Positions 1-7,419 of a stretch of DNA of 23,510 nucleotides are shown here, in pieces. A model generated the notes under the pieces. That model ran no database searches. It had not been told where the DNA came from and saw only the letters and a program-made list of their open reading frames with translations. Within the stretch, counting starts at the first letter, position 1, and each line of letters starts with the position of its first letter. A program made the translations under genes and the position numbers. The DNA comes from Deltaproteobacteria bacterium. Lineage in GTDB: Bacteria > Desulfobacterota > Deferrimicrobia > Deferrimicrobiales > Deferrimicrobiaceae. The DNA is taken from NCBI GenBank assembly GCA_025357175.1, contig JANXPS010000242.1:1-23510 (forward strand), written 5' to 3'.

Positions 1-273
1 CAGCGATTCAAGGACACCCTGTGCGGCACCAAGGTCCTTTACCGGAAAGATTACGAGCGGATCGCCGCGGGCCGGAGATATTTCGGCGACTTTGATCCCT
101 TCGGCGATTTCGACCTGATCTTCGGCGCCGCCAAGCTCGACCTCAAGATCGTCGAGGTGCCGATCCGCTATCGCGACCGCACTTACGGCTCGACGCAGAT
201 CTCGCGCTTCCGCCACGGCTGGCTCCTCCTGCGGATGTGCCTGTTCGCACTGCGCCGGATCAAACTCGCATGA
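1..273 (+). CDS. Glycosyltransferase family 2 (DPM1-like), C-terminal fragment
   Basis: This is a partial gene: frame 1 is open from the first base to a TGA at 271-273, giving the last 90 residues. The fragment has the segment DTLCGTKVLYRKDYERI, then FGDFDLIFGAAK, then VEVPIRYRDRTYGSTQISRF. This pattern is typical of the C-terminal half of DPM1-like GT2 enzymes, which transfer sugar from a nucleotide donor, often to a polyprenyl phosphate. The nucleotide-binding N-terminus lies left of the window, so donor and acceptor cannot be judged. The short hydrophobic stretch near the end (WLLLRMCLFAL) could associate with the membrane. The stop codon overlaps the start of the next methyltransferase gene (ATGA), so the two are probably co-translated. 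The family is fairly sure; the exact role is not. Confidence 0.8.
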   Translation, partial: QRFKDTLCGTKVLYRKDYERIAAGRRYFGDFDPFGDFDLIFGAAKLDLKIVEVPIRYRDRTYGSTQISRFRHGWLLLRMCLFALRRIKLA

Positions 274-1025
274 CGCAGACCCCGATGGAAGGGCGGACAG
301 CCCACGAGATCGCCCACGGCCGGATGCTCGCGCACGGCGATCCCGAGATGATCTGGGGTTGGAAAACGCTTGCGGGGAGGGTGCGCGCCGCACGGCGGGC
401 GGCGCTGATCGCCGACGGCGGGGAGTTGGCTCCCGGCAGGCGCGTGCTCGAAATCGGCTGCGGGACGGGCATGTTCACCGAAATGTTCGCCGGAAGCGGT
501 GCGGAAATCGTGGCCGTCGACATCTCGGCCGACCTGCTCGCCCTCGCTCGGGAGCGGATGCTGCCGCCGTCGCAGGTCCGATTCCTCGAAAAGCGCTTCG
601 AGGAATGCGAGGTGGACGGTCCCTTCGACGCGGTGATCGGTTCTTCGATCCTGCATCACCTCGAAGTGCGGGAATCGCTCGACAAGATCATGGGTTTGCT
701 GAAGCCGGAGGGGAATCTCTGTTTCGCGGAGCCGAACTACCTCAATCCGCAGGTGTTCCTCGAGCGGAAGTTCCCTTTCCTGCGCGAGAGTCTGTTCGGG
801 CACATCTCGCCGGATGAAACCGCCTTCGTCCGCGGGCCGCTCCGGCGGCAGCTCGAGCGGGCGGGATTCGCCGGGATCCGGATCGTTCCGTTCGACTGGC
901 TCCATCCGGCCACGCCCAAACCGCTCGTCCCGATCGTCTCGCGCGCCGGGCGCATCCTCGAAAAAGTGCCCGGCCTCCGGGAGTTCTCGGGGTCGATCCT
1001 CATCCGGGCCCGTCGGCCTGCCTGA
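270..1025 (+). CDS. Class I SAM-dependent methyltransferase
   Basis: A predicted 251-residue cytoplasmic methyltransferase. The SAM-binding motif I is VLEIGCGTGMF at about residues 60-70, followed by an acidic ribose-binding position in IVAVDIS. A later FDAVIGSSILHHLEV segment matches the post-motif II region of Methyltransf_11/25-type enzymes. I chose the ATG at 270 because it forms an ATGA overlap with the upstream glycosyltransferase stop; an in-frame start at 237 would add 11 unremarkable residues inside that gene. The neighbourhood suggests that it methylates a sugar or a lipid-linked glycan intermediate, but the substrate is not visible from sequence. Its 3' end overlaps the convergent minus-strand gene by 26 bp, and no U-tract terminator is seen between them. 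Confidence 0.85.
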   Translation: MTQTPMEGRTAHEIAHGRMLAHGDPEMIWGWKTLAGRVRAARRAALIADGGELAPGRRVLEIGCGTGMFTEMFAGSGAEIVAVDISADLLALARERMLPPSQVRFLEKRFEECEVDGPFDAVIGSSILHHLEVRESLDKIMGLLKPEGNLCFAEPNYLNPQVFLERKFPFLRESLFGHISPDETAFVRGPLRRQLERAGFAGIRIVPFDWLHPATPKPLVPIVSRAGRILEKVPGLREFSGSILIRARRPA

Positions 1026-2250
1026 CGCCGCCGCCGCAGGCGGAAGCGGCGACCGAAAGCGCGATCGACAGAAGGACCGGATAAACCGCCAGGCCGTACC
1101 GCGGGTCGCCCCACACGATCGCGTGTTCCGCCCAATACAACCAATAAAAAAGAACGGCGAAACGGAGACCGGGCGAGGCGATGCCCCGAAAGACCTTCCC
1201 CGTCGCATACAACAGCGCGCCGTATAACGGGACATGGAACACCAACGCGAAACCCCAGAAAAGCGGTCCGTGCCCGTCTGGTAAAACAAGCCCGCGGGAG
1301 ATCCACCAGTCGCGAGGGGGCGCGGCGAAGTGGATGGCGTTCCGGACCGTCCTTACCAACAGGAATTCACGGGGATGGTCGAGAATCCGCTTCCGGATGA
1401 TCCTGCGCCGTTCCTCCCCGGCCACGCCCTTCCGGTCGAGTTCCGAGAGGAACCGGATGCCGTCGACCTCTCCCGCGACCGGGGTGTGCGCGATGTTCCA
1501 TTCCAGAACCCCGGGCCCCTGTCCGTTCACAGGAATGAACCGGCCGAAGCGCGCGTAATTCCGGGCTGTCCAAGGGGCGATCACTGCCGCAAAACACAGG
1601 AATAGGAGCGCGGCCTCCCGCCCGCGTCGCGACCCCGGCGAGCCATTCCGATGAAAGCTCGCAGCGGCGAGCAGGAGTGGGCCGAACCAGGAAACGCTCT
1701 TTCCCAGCGTGCACACCCCCCAAGCTGAACCTGCAAGAGCCGCGGCGTTTTTTGACCGCCCTTTCAGGTAGCGAACGGAGGCAAGCATCGATACTGTCGT
1801 GAACAGGGCAAGTGCCGGTTCCTGCAGGACGAACGCCACCCGGGTGACGAGCATCGGGTGCAGCGACAACAGCAATGCCCCTCCGAAAGCCCACGCGGGA
1901 GGCGACAGTTCCAGAAAGAGGAAAAAAGCGGCGACCACCCCGAGCGAGTGAAGAAGCGACTGGAATACGGCTGCGGAAGGAACGGAACGGGTTCCGGTCA
2001 CCGCAAACCAGCCCCCCAGCATCCCGGAGAAAAGCGGTGGACGGAATACGCCGGGGGTCGTCCCGTCCTGGGAGAAACCGTTGCCGTCCGAAATGTTTCG
2101 GGCGATGGAAAGGTATTCGACCGCATCGTCGTGGGGAACCGGAATCGGGGCGCACCGGAGGAAGACCAGGCACGCCCCGGCCGAAACGAGAAAAAGCGCC
2201 AGCGCAGCCGCCCACCGCCGTGCTGAAGGGACTAACCCCGGAACGCCCAT
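1000..2250 (-). CDS. GT39/ArnT-like integral membrane glycosyltransferase
   Basis: A 416-residue multi-pass membrane protein. After a first hydrophobic helix (about residues 12-30) comes a periplasmic loop with PHDDAVEYLSIARN, an acidic pair in the place where GT-C enzymes carry their catalytic Asp/Glu. Further hydrophobic segments follow, with APWTARNYARFG near the middle and GDPRYGLAVYPVLL near the C-terminus; both are characteristic of GT39/ArnT-like proteins, which use polyprenyl-phosphate sugars on the periplasmic face. The ATG at 2250 lies 19 bp inside the upstream GT2 gene, whose reading frame ends at 2232. It is the last gene of the long minus-strand run, and its TGA lies within the end of the convergent methyltransferase gene. 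Acceptor and sugar are unknown. Confidence in the superfamily is good, in the exact family moderate. Confidence 0.75.
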   Translation of the reverse strand: MGVPGLVPSARRWAAALALFLVSAGACLVFLRCAPIPVPHDDAVEYLSIARNISDGNGFSQDGTTPGVFRPPLFSGMLGGWFAVTGTRSVPSAAVFQSLLHSLGVVAAFFLFLELSPPAWAFGGALLLSLHPMLVTRVAFVLQEPALALFTTVSMLASVRYLKGRSKNAAALAGSAWGVCTLGKSVSWFGPLLLAAASFHRNGSPGSRRGREAALLFLCFAAVIAPWTARNYARFGRFIPVNGQGPGVLEWNIAHTPVAGEVDGIRFLSELDRKGVAGEERRRIIRKRILDHPREFLLVRTVRNAIHFAAPPRDWWISRGLVLPDGHGPLFWGFALVFHVPLYGALLYATGKVFRGIASPGLRFAVLFYWLYWAEHAIVWGDPRYGLAVYPVLLSIALSVAASACGGGVRQADGPG

Positions 2251-3185
2251 GACCTCAACGCTCTCGCGAGCATGCCCCGAAACGGGCGACGATCCAGCAG
2301 GCCGCGGATCAGATGGGCGAACCCGATGCGGGGGAATCCGCGGAGCCCTCCCCCGGCACGGGACCTTTTGATGTGCATCGAGAATGCCCGCGCGGAGGCC
2401 TCTGCGTACCCCCGCTGTCCGAACCGGACTGCGGCATAGAGGAGAAACCGGTCGAACGACGGCCCCCCGTCCGGTTCCGCCGCCAGCATTTCGAGGAACC
2501 CGATGTGGAGCGCGTCGCCCTCGGCGATGCACGTTTCGGACATGGCGCGCGTACCCTGTCCGGCATGGACCCGCGAAAGGAGCACCGCCTCCGGCATATG
2601 GACGAAGCGGAACCGGTTCGCCATCCGGAACCACAGGTCGTAATCCTGGGTGGTTTTCAGCCGCTCGTCGAAAATTCCGGCGTCCTCGAAACAGCGCGCC
2701 GGCACCAGCATCGTGCATCCGTTGACGGGAGCGTCGGCGGTCAACGCCCACCGGAACGGCAGGCGCGGAAGATCTGCGGCACGGAAGCGCCCGATCCGCT
2801 TTCCGCCCTCGTCGATGATCTCGTAGTCGGCGTAAAGGACCGTGTCGCCGCCCTGCCGGGTAAGTTCCCCGACCTGGCTAGCGAGCTTGGCCGGAAGGTA
2901 GACGTCGTCGTGGCTCAGCCACGAGAAATATTCCCCGCGCATCTCGCGGATGCCGAGGTTGAGCGCGGATGCCACGCCGCCGTTCTCCTTGTGAAGGTAG
3001 CGGATCCGGTCGCCGTAGGATTTCGAGATTGCGGATGTCGCCCCGCCGTCGCTCGACCCGTCGTCGACGACGAGGATCTCGACGTTCGGATACGTCTGCG
3101 CCAGCGCGCTGTCGATCGCCTCCCGCAGGAAGTCGGCGCCGTTGTAAACTGGGATGACGATCGAGACGAGCGGGCCGGAGGCCAA
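2232..3185 (-). CDS. Glycosyltransferase family 2, TTG start
   Basis: A 317-residue cytoplasmic GT-A glycosyltransferase. The N-terminus reads VSIVIPVYNGADFLREAI, then EILVVDDGSSDGG (DDGS at residues 41-44), and SWLSHDDVYLP (HDD near 92-94) supplies the metal and nucleotide-binding acidic pair. TTQDYDLWFRMA near residue 180 is the usual acceptor-side region of these enzymes. The start must be TTG at 3185: translation upstream has no nearby ATG or GTG, and the GT2 fold begins only seven residues in. A weak GGGGACA lies 11 nt upstream. The TTG follows the epimerase stop by one base, which suggests coupled translation. It probably adds one sugar of the repeat unit, perhaps the amino sugar made by the three genes upstream, but this is only inferred from position. 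Confidence 0.88.
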   Translation of the reverse strand: MASGPLVSIVIPVYNGADFLREAIDSALAQTYPNVEILVVDDGSSDGGATSAISKSYGDRIRYLHKENGGVASALNLGIREMRGEYFSWLSHDDVYLPAKLASQVGELTRQGGDTVLYADYEIIDEGGKRIGRFRAADLPRLPFRWALTADAPVNGCTMLVPARCFEDAGIFDERLKTTQDYDLWFRMANRFRFVHMPEAVLLSRVHAGQGTRAMSETCIAEGDALHIGFLEMLAAEPDGGPSFDRFLLYAAVRFGQRGYAEASARAFSMHIKRSRAGGGLRGFPRIGFAHLIRGLLDRRPFRGMLARALRSWAFRG

Positions 3186-3186
3186 A

Positions 3187-4281
3187 TCAGCCCGCCTGTC
3201 CCCTTCGATATCCCAGCACGATGCGGGCGACGGCCGCGCTGACCCCGGTCGCCAGGTATTCGGCCGGAGGCTGCCATTCGCACGGGTGGTGAAGGACCGT
3301 CCGGACGCACGCGAGGATCGATTCCGGATCGCCGCCGCTCAGCATGTTGCTGCCGACCTCGAGCGTCTCGGGCCGCTCGGTCACGTCGCGCAGCGTGACG
3401 TTGGGCACCCGGAAGATGCAGCACTCCTCCTGCACCGTCCCCGAATCGGAGATGACGCAGCGGGCGCTTTTTTCGAGCCGGACGAAATCGAACAGGCCGA
3501 ACGGCTCCAGCATGCACACGCCGCCGGACGAGGGGGGCACGCCCAGCCGTTCGAGCCGCGACCGGGTGCGCGGGTGCAGGCTGACCACCACGGGCATCCC
3601 GTGTTCGGCGGAAAGCCGCCGGAACGATTCTACGAAACCGAGCAGCCGAGCATCCTCGTCGACGTTCTCGGCCCGGTGCAGCGTCGCGAGGAGGTAGCCG
3701 GAAGGGGTGAGCGACAGCGATTGAAGCACGCGGCTCTCGCCGATGTTCCCCTCGAAATGGTCGAGCACCTCCTTGATCGGGTTGCCGGTCACGTAGATCC
3801 GCTCGCCCGGGATTCCTTCCCGCAGCAGGTTCGCCCTGCTTCTTTCTGTGTAGGGGAGGAGGACGTCGCTCGCGTGGTCGATCACCCGCCGGTTCACCTC
3901 CTCGGGCACCCGGTCGTCGTAGCAGCGGTTCCCCGCCTCCATGTGGTAGACGGCGACGCCGGACCGCTTGGCGGCGATCGCGGACAGCGCGCTGTTGGTA
4001 TCGCCCAGCAGAAGCAGCCGGTCGGGCCTTTCCCGCTCGATCAGTTCCCCGCAACCGGCGAGGATCGCCCCGACCTGCGCCATGGGCGACGTTTCCCGGA
4101 CGCCGAGTAGGTGGTCCGGCCGCCGCACCCCCATCTCGTCGAAGAAGACATCGGACAAGGCAGGGTCGAAGTTCTGGCCCGTGTGGACGAGGACGTGGTC
4201 GCAAAGCGTGTCGAGCAGCGGGATGACGCGGCTCAGCCGGATGATCTCGGGCCGGGTCCCCAGGATGGTCATCACCTTCAT
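3187..4281 (-). CDS. UDP-N-acetylhexosamine 2-epimerase, CapG/FnlC/WbvD-like
   Basis: A 364-residue non-hydrolysing UDP-GlcNAc 2-epimerase-family enzyme of full length. It shows GTRPEIIR at 8-15, LLGDTNS (Asp94), HMEAGNRCYDDRVPEE (Glu115, Glu128) and TLHRAEN (His202). These correspond to the catalytic Asp, Glu, Glu and His described for E. coli WecB. The GNRCYD signature is more typical of the CapG/WbjD/FnlC/QnlB branch, which epimerises C2 of UDP-2-acetamido-2,6-dideoxy-L-sugars, than of housekeeping WecB. The ATG overlaps the dehydratase stop (ATGA). With the two preceding genes it would form a UDP-GlcNAc to UDP-L-amino-deoxysugar pathway. Plain WecB activity (UDP-ManNAc formation) is the alternative, but the motif and neighbours argue against it. 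Confidence 0.88.
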   Translation of the reverse strand: MKVMTILGTRPEIIRLSRVIPLLDTLCDHVLVHTGQNFDPALSDVFFDEMGVRRPDHLLGVRETSPMAQVGAILAGCGELIERERPDRLLLLGDTNSALSAIAAKRSGVAVYHMEAGNRCYDDRVPEEVNRRVIDHASDVLLPYTERSRANLLREGIPGERIYVTGNPIKEVLDHFEGNIGESRVLQSLSLTPSGYLLATLHRAENVDEDARLLGFVESFRRLSAEHGMPVVVSLHPRTRSRLERLGVPPSSGGVCMLEPFGLFDFVRLEKSARCVISDSGTVQEECCIFRVPNVTLRDVTERPETLEVGSNMLSGGDPESILACVRTVLHHPCEWQPPAEYLATGVSAAVARIVLGYRRGQAG

Positions 4282-5345
4282 CGCAGCAGCTCCCCCTCTT
4301 CGGCGGCCGCATCGGAGAGGAGCAGGCCGTGCGTTTCAAGGAGCTGCCGAGTCTCCTCGAGCGTCAGAAGGGAATCCCCCGAGCTGTATTCGCGCGACAG
4401 CGCTTTTTCCCCCCCCGCCCCCTTCGCGAGCTCGGGCAGCATCGGCTGGATCGCGTAGTAGTTGCCCCGGTCGAAGGTGCGCCAACCCTCTTCCTCGGAC
4501 ACCATGATCTCGTGAACTTTCTCCCCCGGGCGGATGCCGGTGATGGCCATTTCGATCCGCCGGTCGCCGATCAGCGCGCGGGCGACGTCGACCATCCGGG
4601 AGGCGGGCACCTTCGGCACGAACGTCTCGCCGGGGGCGGCCCCTTCGAGCGCGGCGCAGATCGTGTCTACGGCCCGCTCGAGCGGAAGCAGGAATCGGGT
4701 CATCTCCTCGGTCGTGATGGTCACGGGCCCCCCGTTCCGGATCTGGTCGTGAAAAAGCGGGATGACCGAACCGCGCGACGCCAGCACGTTGCCGTAGCGC
4801 ACGCAGATGAAGCGGGTTCCGGCCGACGTGAGGTTTCCGGCGATGAAGATCCGTTCCTGGACCGCCTTCGTCATCCCCATCACGTTGACCGGTTTGCACG
4901 CCTTGTCGGTCGAGACGCCCACCACCGCTTCGACGGGCAGGGCGTTCTCGCGGATGGCGCGCACGATGTTCTCGGCGCCGGTGACGTTGGTCTGGACCGC
5001 CTCGTACGGGAAATATTCGCAGGAGGGCACCTGCTTGAGCGCCGCCGCGTTGATCACGACGTCGGCGTTTCGAACCGTCGCGCAGACCGAGTGGTAATCG
5101 CGGACGTCACCGATGCGGAACTCGAGCAATCGCTGGAAGTTGTGGTAGATGACCTCGTCGGTCGCCTTCTTGTGCGCGTACTGGTAGTCCATCCGCATCT
5201 GGTGCTGCTTCGCCTCGTCGCGCGAGAAGACGATGACCTTCTTCGGTTTGCCGTGCGCGCCCGACAGCAGCCGCCGCGTCAGCACTTTCCCGAGCGAACC
5301 GGTGCCGCCGGTGACGACGATGGTCTTTCCCTCGAATAACGTCAT
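4278..5345 (-). CDS. UDP-GlcNAc 4,6-dehydratase/5-epimerase, CapE/FnlA-like
   Basis: A 355-residue extended short-chain dehydrogenase/reductase. The NAD(P)-binding motif is TGGTGSLG at residues 12-19 and the catalytic Thr/Asp/Lys cluster is STDKA at 145-149. Where most SDRs have YxxxK, this one has Met156-x3-Lys160 (VMGMTK), a substitution known in the CapE/FnlA/WbjB branch that inverts C5 during 4,6-dehydration. The product would be UDP-2-acetamido-2,6-dideoxy-beta-L-arabino-4-hexulose, the common precursor of L-FucNAc, L-RhaNAc and L-QuiNAc nucleotides. RYGNVLASRGSVIPLF and GIRPGEKVHE are further family hallmarks. The ATG at 5345 overlaps the reductase stop as ATGA, and its own stop overlaps the epimerase start the same way. 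PseB-like retention of a Tyr is not seen, which makes a pseudaminate role unlikely. Confidence 0.9.
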   Translation of the reverse strand: MTLFEGKTIVVTGGTGSLGKVLTRRLLSGAHGKPKKVIVFSRDEAKQHQMRMDYQYAHKKATDEVIYHNFQRLLEFRIGDVRDYHSVCATVRNADVVINAAALKQVPSCEYFPYEAVQTNVTGAENIVRAIRENALPVEAVVGVSTDKACKPVNVMGMTKAVQERIFIAGNLTSAGTRFICVRYGNVLASRGSVIPLFHDQIRNGGPVTITTEEMTRFLLPLERAVDTICAALEGAAPGETFVPKVPASRMVDVARALIGDRRIEMAITGIRPGEKVHEIMVSEEEGWRTFDRGNYYAIQPMLPELAKGAGGEKALSREYSSGDSLLTLEETRQLLETHGLLLSDAAAEEGELLR

Positions 5346-6238
5346 CCCCGCTGATCCTTTCGATACGATTTTTCCGCATCCTCCCGCATCGCCCGCACCA
5401 GTTCGGGCCACGGCGGGGGAGAATAGCCGGTTGCGGCGCGAAAGCGGCCCGAGTCGAGCGACCGGTCGCAGGCGAACGATTCGTCACGGCCGATCGGGTT
5501 ATCCTTCCCGTATTCGGCTGCGAACAGCTTCAGCAGATCATACTTCGATATCGAGTCGGCAGAGACGTGATAGAGCCCGGCCAGCGACGGGTTCGGGATG
5601 ACCCGCTCGGCGATGATCTCCGCCAGCTCGACGGTCGGGAAACCGGTGAAGATCGCCCGGGCGAAGCCGCGGACCGGGCCTTCCTGCGCGAGGAACCATT
5701 CGAGCAGCCCGTGGCGTCCCCCCAGTTCGTGGCCGATGATCGAGGTGCGCAGCGTGACGCAGCCTGGGCCCGTCACCTCGCCCAGCCGCTTGCTGCGGCC
5801 GTAGAGATCGTCCGCGTCGGCGGGGTCGTCCTCGGTGTAGTTTCCCTTCCTGCCGGTGAAGACGCAGTCGGTGCTTATGTGGACCAGGCGCGCGCCGGCC
5901 TCGCCGCAAGCCTTTGCGAGCCGGTGGGGAAACAGGGCGTTGACCGGAATGGCGACGAGCGGGTCGTCGGCCTCGGGCAGCTGCTTGACGATGCCGATGC
6001 AGTTGGCGACCACGTCGGGACGGATATCCTCGATCGCGTCCCGGATCGAGGAGAAGTCGTCGGCGATCACGCCGTGCCGGACGCTGGTGAGCAAGCCGGC
6101 CGGAAAGTGCGCCTCCAGCGCGGCGCGGTTGCGGCAGGTCGCGTGAACCTCCAGATCCCCTCGCCCGGACAGCTTCCGGAACAGGACGTGTCCGAGCATG
6201 CCGGATGCGCCCAGAATGAGGATGCGGGGTCTGTTCAT
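5342..6238 (-). CDS. RmlD-like NAD(P)-dependent 4-ketosugar reductase (WbvR/QnlA-like)
   Basis: A 298-residue SDR of the dTDP-4-dehydrorhamnose-reductase (RmlD) family. GASGMLG at 10-16 binds the cofactor, HISTDCVFTGRKGNYTEDD at 120-138 is the family fingerprint, and Tyr146-x3-Lys150 (LYGRSK) is the catalytic pair. No RmlA, RmlB or RmlC is nearby, so dTDP-rhamnose synthesis is unlikely. It sits directly before the CapE/FnlA-like and CapG/FnlC-like genes, both joined by ATGA overlaps. In Vibrio cholerae O37 (WbvB, WbvR, WbvD) and E. coli O98 (FnlA, QnlA, QnlB), an RmlD-like enzyme in this position reduces the 4-keto intermediate toward UDP-L-RhaNAc, which is then 2-epimerised to UDP-L-QuiNAc. 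A CapF/FnlB enzyme would be about 370 residues with a C-terminal cupin, which is absent here. The pathway product is therefore inferred, not shown. Confidence 0.85.
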   Translation of the reverse strand: MNRPRILILGASGMLGHVLFRKLSGRGDLEVHATCRNRAALEAHFPAGLLTSVRHGVIADDFSSIRDAIEDIRPDVVANCIGIVKQLPEADDPLVAIPVNALFPHRLAKACGEAGARLVHISTDCVFTGRKGNYTEDDPADADDLYGRSKRLGEVTGPGCVTLRTSIIGHELGGRHGLLEWFLAQEGPVRGFARAIFTGFPTVELAEIIAERVIPNPSLAGLYHVSADSISKYDLLKLFAAEYGKDNPIGRDESFACDRSLDSGRFRAATGYSPPPWPELVRAMREDAEKSYRKDQRG

Positions 6239-7419
6239 GGTTTTCCTCCCGGGTCGTCCGCTCCGCCTGCGGACGTTTCGCGCTCCTTGAGATATTCGGT
6301 CAGATGGGCACGCGGGTCATCGAAGGGAATGAACGGCGTGCACCGCCTGCAGGCATCCAGGTGGCGATGCCGCCTGAGCTTTCGATATGCCGGACCGAAC
6401 CAGACGGACTCGAAGCCCTCCTCGTAGACGTTCCCGATCCGGTAGCTTCCCGCGAAACAGCACGGCCCGACATCGCCTTCCACCCCGATGAAACAGGCGT
6501 TGACCGGATCCCCGCAAAGCCATGCCCCCCGCTCCCGCGCCTGCTCCGAGAAGAAGCGGCGGGCGGAGAAGCCGACCCCGAGTTCACGGGCCAGCAGTTC
6601 CGACTCATCGACGACGGCGTTGTAGGCATCCTTCACCTCGAGGAGGGAGAATGACCGGTGTTCCTCGGTACTGACAAGGTATTGCCCCACCGTGACCTGA
6701 CCGAGGCCGAGCGAAGCCGCGAGTCGGACATATTCCGGAATTTCCAGGTAATTGGCGGTATGCGCCACGAAATACAGGGAAACGCGGCCGCGTTCCCCGG
6801 CGTCCAGAGCGGAAAGGAAAGAGCGGATGTTTCCGATGGTCTTCCCGAACCGCCCGCCTTTCATGTCGCGATCGTATGTATCGGCCGTCGCCGCATTCAG
6901 CGAGATGACCATTTTCCCCAGGTGTCCACGGAGCAGTTCCCCCACCTCACTGGAAAGCAGCGTCCCGTTTGTCGTGATCTGGAGAATGTCGGGCCTCGGG
7001 TTCAGGGCGCCGATGTATCGGACGACATCCGAGAAACGGGGATACATCAGGCATTCCCCCCACCCGGTCAGATCGATCGTCCGGGCATGGCGGATCGCAC
7101 GACTCAATTTTTCAAGCTGCCCGAAATCGAGATCCTCTCCCTTGAATCCCTCCCGTCTGCAGATGAAGCAGCGCAGGTTGCAGCGGGTCGTCAGGAAGAT
7201 CGCCAGAAGGCGGGGATAGTAATACGACGGGTGCCACCCGAACAGCGACAGCGGGTGGGACAGCAGCAATCCGCGAACGGCCTGGCGGCCACGCCGGACA
7301 CGTTCCGCGAGGGTTCCCATCGACCGGTATGCCCGGTGCACGAACGTTCCCCTGAACCGGTCCTTCATCCGGCGGATTAAGTCGGAGCGGTCTTCATGCA
7401 TCGGCCTGCCCCGGGTCAT
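6235..7419 (-). CDS. Radical SAM protein with SPASM-type C-terminal domain
   Basis: A 394-residue radical SAM enzyme. The [4Fe-4S] motif CNLRCFIC uses Cys80, Cys84 and Cys87; TGWGECLMYP is consistent with the beta-2 region of the TIM barrel, and LQITTNGTLLS with the next strand. The C-terminus carries a SPASM-like cysteine set at 302, 309, 320-321, 357 and 360, with IGNVYEEGFESVWFGPAY between them, so an auxiliary iron-sulfur cluster is likely. The first 60 residues are basic and unassigned. The start at 7419 forms ATGA with the upstream GT4 stop, and its stop overlaps the reductase gene. Enzymes of this type modify peptides or small molecules by radical chemistry. In this locus a carbohydrate substrate is plausible but unproven, and no precursor-peptide gene is visible nearby. 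Confidence 0.85.
   Translation of the reverse strand: MTRGRPMHEDRSDLIRRMKDRFRGTFVHRAYRSMGTLAERVRRGRQAVRGLLLSHPLSLFGWHPSYYYPRLLAIFLTTRCNLRCFICRREGFKGEDLDFGQLEKLSRAIRHARTIDLTGWGECLMYPRFSDVVRYIGALNPRPDILQITTNGTLLSSEVGELLRGHLGKMVISLNAATADTYDRDMKGGRFGKTIGNIRSFLSALDAGERGRVSLYFVAHTANYLEIPEYVRLAASLGLGQVTVGQYLVSTEEHRSFSLLEVKDAYNAVVDESELLARELGVGFSARRFFSEQARERGAWLCGDPVNACFIGVEGDVGPCCFAGSYRIGNVYEEGFESVWFGPAYRKLRRHRHLDACRRCTPFIPFDDPRAHLTEYLKERETSAGGADDPGGKP

Noticed and set aside
1026..1051. GC-rich inverted repeat (CGCCGC ... GCGGCG, with inner CCGCC-GCA-GGCGG) just after the methyltransferase stop
   Set aside because: No U-tract follows on either strand and it lies in the coding end of the minus-strand gene; insufficient for a terminator call.
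4278..6238. A pseudaminic or legionaminic acid pathway
   Set aside because: The dehydratase has the CapE-type Met in place of Tyr, and no PseC/PseI/NeuB-like aminotransferase or synthase is present.
5342..6238. dTDP-L-rhamnose synthesis by RmlD
   Set aside because: No RmlA, RmlB or RmlC lies nearby, and the gene is interlocked with UDP-amino-sugar genes.
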